Source: Staphylococcus marylandisciuri
Lineage (GTDB): Bacteria; Bacillota; Bacilli; Staphylococcales; Staphylococcaceae
NCBI RefSeq assembly: GCF_025519785.1
Contig: NZ_JAOPKZ010000004.1
Coordinates: 1 to 64,000, forward strand
Reading direction: 5' to 3'
Length of the DNA stretch: 64,000 bases
Part shown: positions 62,918-64,000 of the stretch, piece by piece
Position numbering within the stretch: the stretch's first letter is position 1
Layout: the number at the start of each line of letters is the position of its first letter
Notes under the pieces: generated by a model
Database searches by the model: none
What the model saw: only the letters and a program-made list of their open reading frames with translations
What the model was told of the DNA's origin: nothing
Translations under genes and position numbers: made by a program

Positions 62918-64000
62918 ATGCAAAAGAAAAAATGGATTTATACGTTAGCCATAATATTAATCGTTTTGATAACTTTCACGGGAATTTTGATGGTTGTTCA
63001 ACAAAAAAATGGTGACCAAACTGAAAATAGTATTAAAAATGAAGTAAAAAAGAATAAAGATATTCAAATAGCAATAGTAAATGAGGACCAGCAAACAACT
63101 TATAATGGTAAAAAAATTAAATTAGGTGAACCATTTATTGAGAGGTTATCTTATCAGAATAAATACAAATTTGAAACAGTATCTAGAAGTATTGCAGAAA
63201 ATGGATTGAAACAAGGTAAATATCAAGTCATGCTTGTCATACCAAAGAATTTTTCAAAATTAGCTATGCAAATAGATGAAAAAACACCATCTAAAATGTC
63301 TATACAGTATAAAACGGCTGTAGGTCAAAAAGAAAGCGTAGCAAGAGAAACTGAGAAGGTTGTTGGCAGCGTATTAAATGATTTTAATAAATATTTGATT
63401 CAGATATATTTAACAAGTATTATTGATAATTTACACAATGCTCAAGAAAACGTTAGGGATATTATAAAGCGTGAACAGAGCGTATATAATAGATTTTCTG
63501 ATTATTTACTCAATCCATTAAATGATTTCCCATCGCTATTTACAGATGCCTTGGTTAATTCATTAGGTGCTAATCATGACATTACAAAAATGATTCAAAA
63601 CTATAATAATTCATTGTTAAGTTCTGATTCTAGTGTTTTTAATATTGATACGAATAGTTCAGCATCAACAATTGTGCAAGATCAAAATTCGCTATTTGAA
63701 GAAAATATCTCGGCTTTAGAACAGACATTGAATGATTATAAATCTCAGAAACGCAGCGTAGAAATCAATAACTATATTAACCAATTAAAACAAGTAAATA
63801 GTCATTTGGATCAACAGACAGATATAGAAAATCGGTCAAGAAAAGTATATAAAAAAGCTTTTAAAGAGACTTTAAATAAAATAGAGAAAGATATTAAAAA
63901 AGAGGAATCACCATTTACAGAAGAGATGGTTGATGAATATAGACAAAAACTCACAGAGTCTATGAAGACGCAGTTAGACAATAACAAAGAACTAAAAGAA
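62918..64000 (+). CDS. esaA: Type VII secretion accessory protein EsaA (5' part)
   Basis: Partial gene: 361 codons are present and the frame is still open at the window end. One transmembrane helix lies at the start (IYTLAIILIVLITFTGILMVV), followed by a large extracellular domain with charged helical segments. The IAIVNEDQQTTYNGKKIKLG region near residues 53-75 is typical of EsaA, whose full length is about 1,000 aa in S. aureus. EsaA forms a surface-exposed dimer in the Ess machine. GAAAGG precedes the ATG. The next genes essA, esaB, essB and essC are expected to its right. Confidence 0.93.
   Translation, partial: MQKKKWIYTLAIILIVLITFTGILMVVQQKNGDQTENSIKNEVKKNKDIQIAIVNEDQQTTYNGKKIKLGEPFIERLSYQNKYKFETVSRSIAENGLKQGKYQVMLVIPKNFSKLAMQIDEKTPSKMSIQYKTAVGQKESVARETEKVVGSVLNDFNKYLIQIYLTSIIDNLHNAQENVRDIIKREQSVYNRFSDYLLNPLNDFPSLFTDALVNSLGANHDITKMIQNYNNSLLSSDSSVFNIDTNSSASTIVQDQNSLFEENISALEQTLNDYKSQKRSVEINNYINQLKQVNSHLDQQTDIENRSRKVYKKAFKETLNKIEKDIKKEESPFTEEMVDEYRQKLTESMKTQLDNNKELKE

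Noticed and set aside
62788..63015. 75-aa plus-strand frame overlapping the esxA end and the esaA start
   Set aside because: It lies in a different frame across two well-supported genes and their stem-loop.

Overview
The window is chromosomal DNA from a Staphylococcus. It is AT-rich and shows the staphylococcal gene order qoxABCD / folD / purEKCSQLFMNHD / ykoEDC-type ECF transporter / auxA / rlmI-like / ptsHI / cydAB / ktrC / rnjA-rpoY / def / pdhABCD / potRABCD / auxB / mntH / suhB. The protein sequences resemble S. aureus but are clearly divergent. The STAR-like GGGGCCCC repeats and the GGGAGCGGGACAGAAATC palindromes between genes also fit the genus. I infer a non-aureus staphylococcus and do not assign a species.

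Region by region. (1) 0.3-4.4 kb, minus strand: the aa3-type quinol oxidase qoxABCD. (2) 4.6-6.0 kb: a small Ig-like (DUF5011-type) protein and folD, also minus strand. (3) 6.2-17.5 kb: the complete eleven-gene purine operon, with overlapping or nearly touching genes and a PurR-box-like pair upstream. (4) 18-21.2 kb, minus strand: a thiamine/HMP-type ECF transporter read from a consensus promoter through a TPP riboswitch and an intrinsic terminator. (5) 22-28.5 kb: a SigB-promoted 44-residue protein absent from long-ORF calls, auxA, an RlmI-like methyltransferase, a DUF697-like protein and ptsHI. (6) 28.8-35.4 kb: a glutaredoxin-like protein, cydAB, ktrC, rnjA and rpoY. (7) 36-39.2 kb: an amino-acid permease, a small unknown protein and def. 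(8) 39.3-51.8 kb: a YkyA-type lipoprotein, pdhABCD, a UPF0223 gene, potRABCD and auxB. (9) 52-56.2 kb: mntH with an MntR-like operator, a DUF4064 protein, a UPF0637 protein and an inositol-monophosphatase family protein.

From about 56.5 kb the character changes. The DNA is more AT-rich. It holds a compact three-gene operon (YqcI/YcgG-family protein, HAD hydrolase, MFS transporter) behind a promoter enclosed by a perfect 12-bp inverted repeat. After it come decayed IS200/IS605 and IS3 pieces. Last is the start of a type VII secretion locus: a divergent CHAP hydrolase resembling EssH, then esxA and the 5' part of esaA, which runs off the window.

The intergenic DNA carries twelve repeat clusters. 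They are built from a ~70-nt nested hairpin, a GGGAGCGGGACAGAAATC palindrome and STAR-like GGGGCCCC units. One copy shows a compensatory A-U to G-C change in the hairpin, which suggests the fold is conserved.

Best candidates for something undescribed: the YcgG/HAD/MFS operon with its palindromic promoter; the covarying hairpin repeat family; and a possible SigB-dependent structured transcript at 35.8-36.0 kb. All functions are inferred by reading the sequence; no database search was run.
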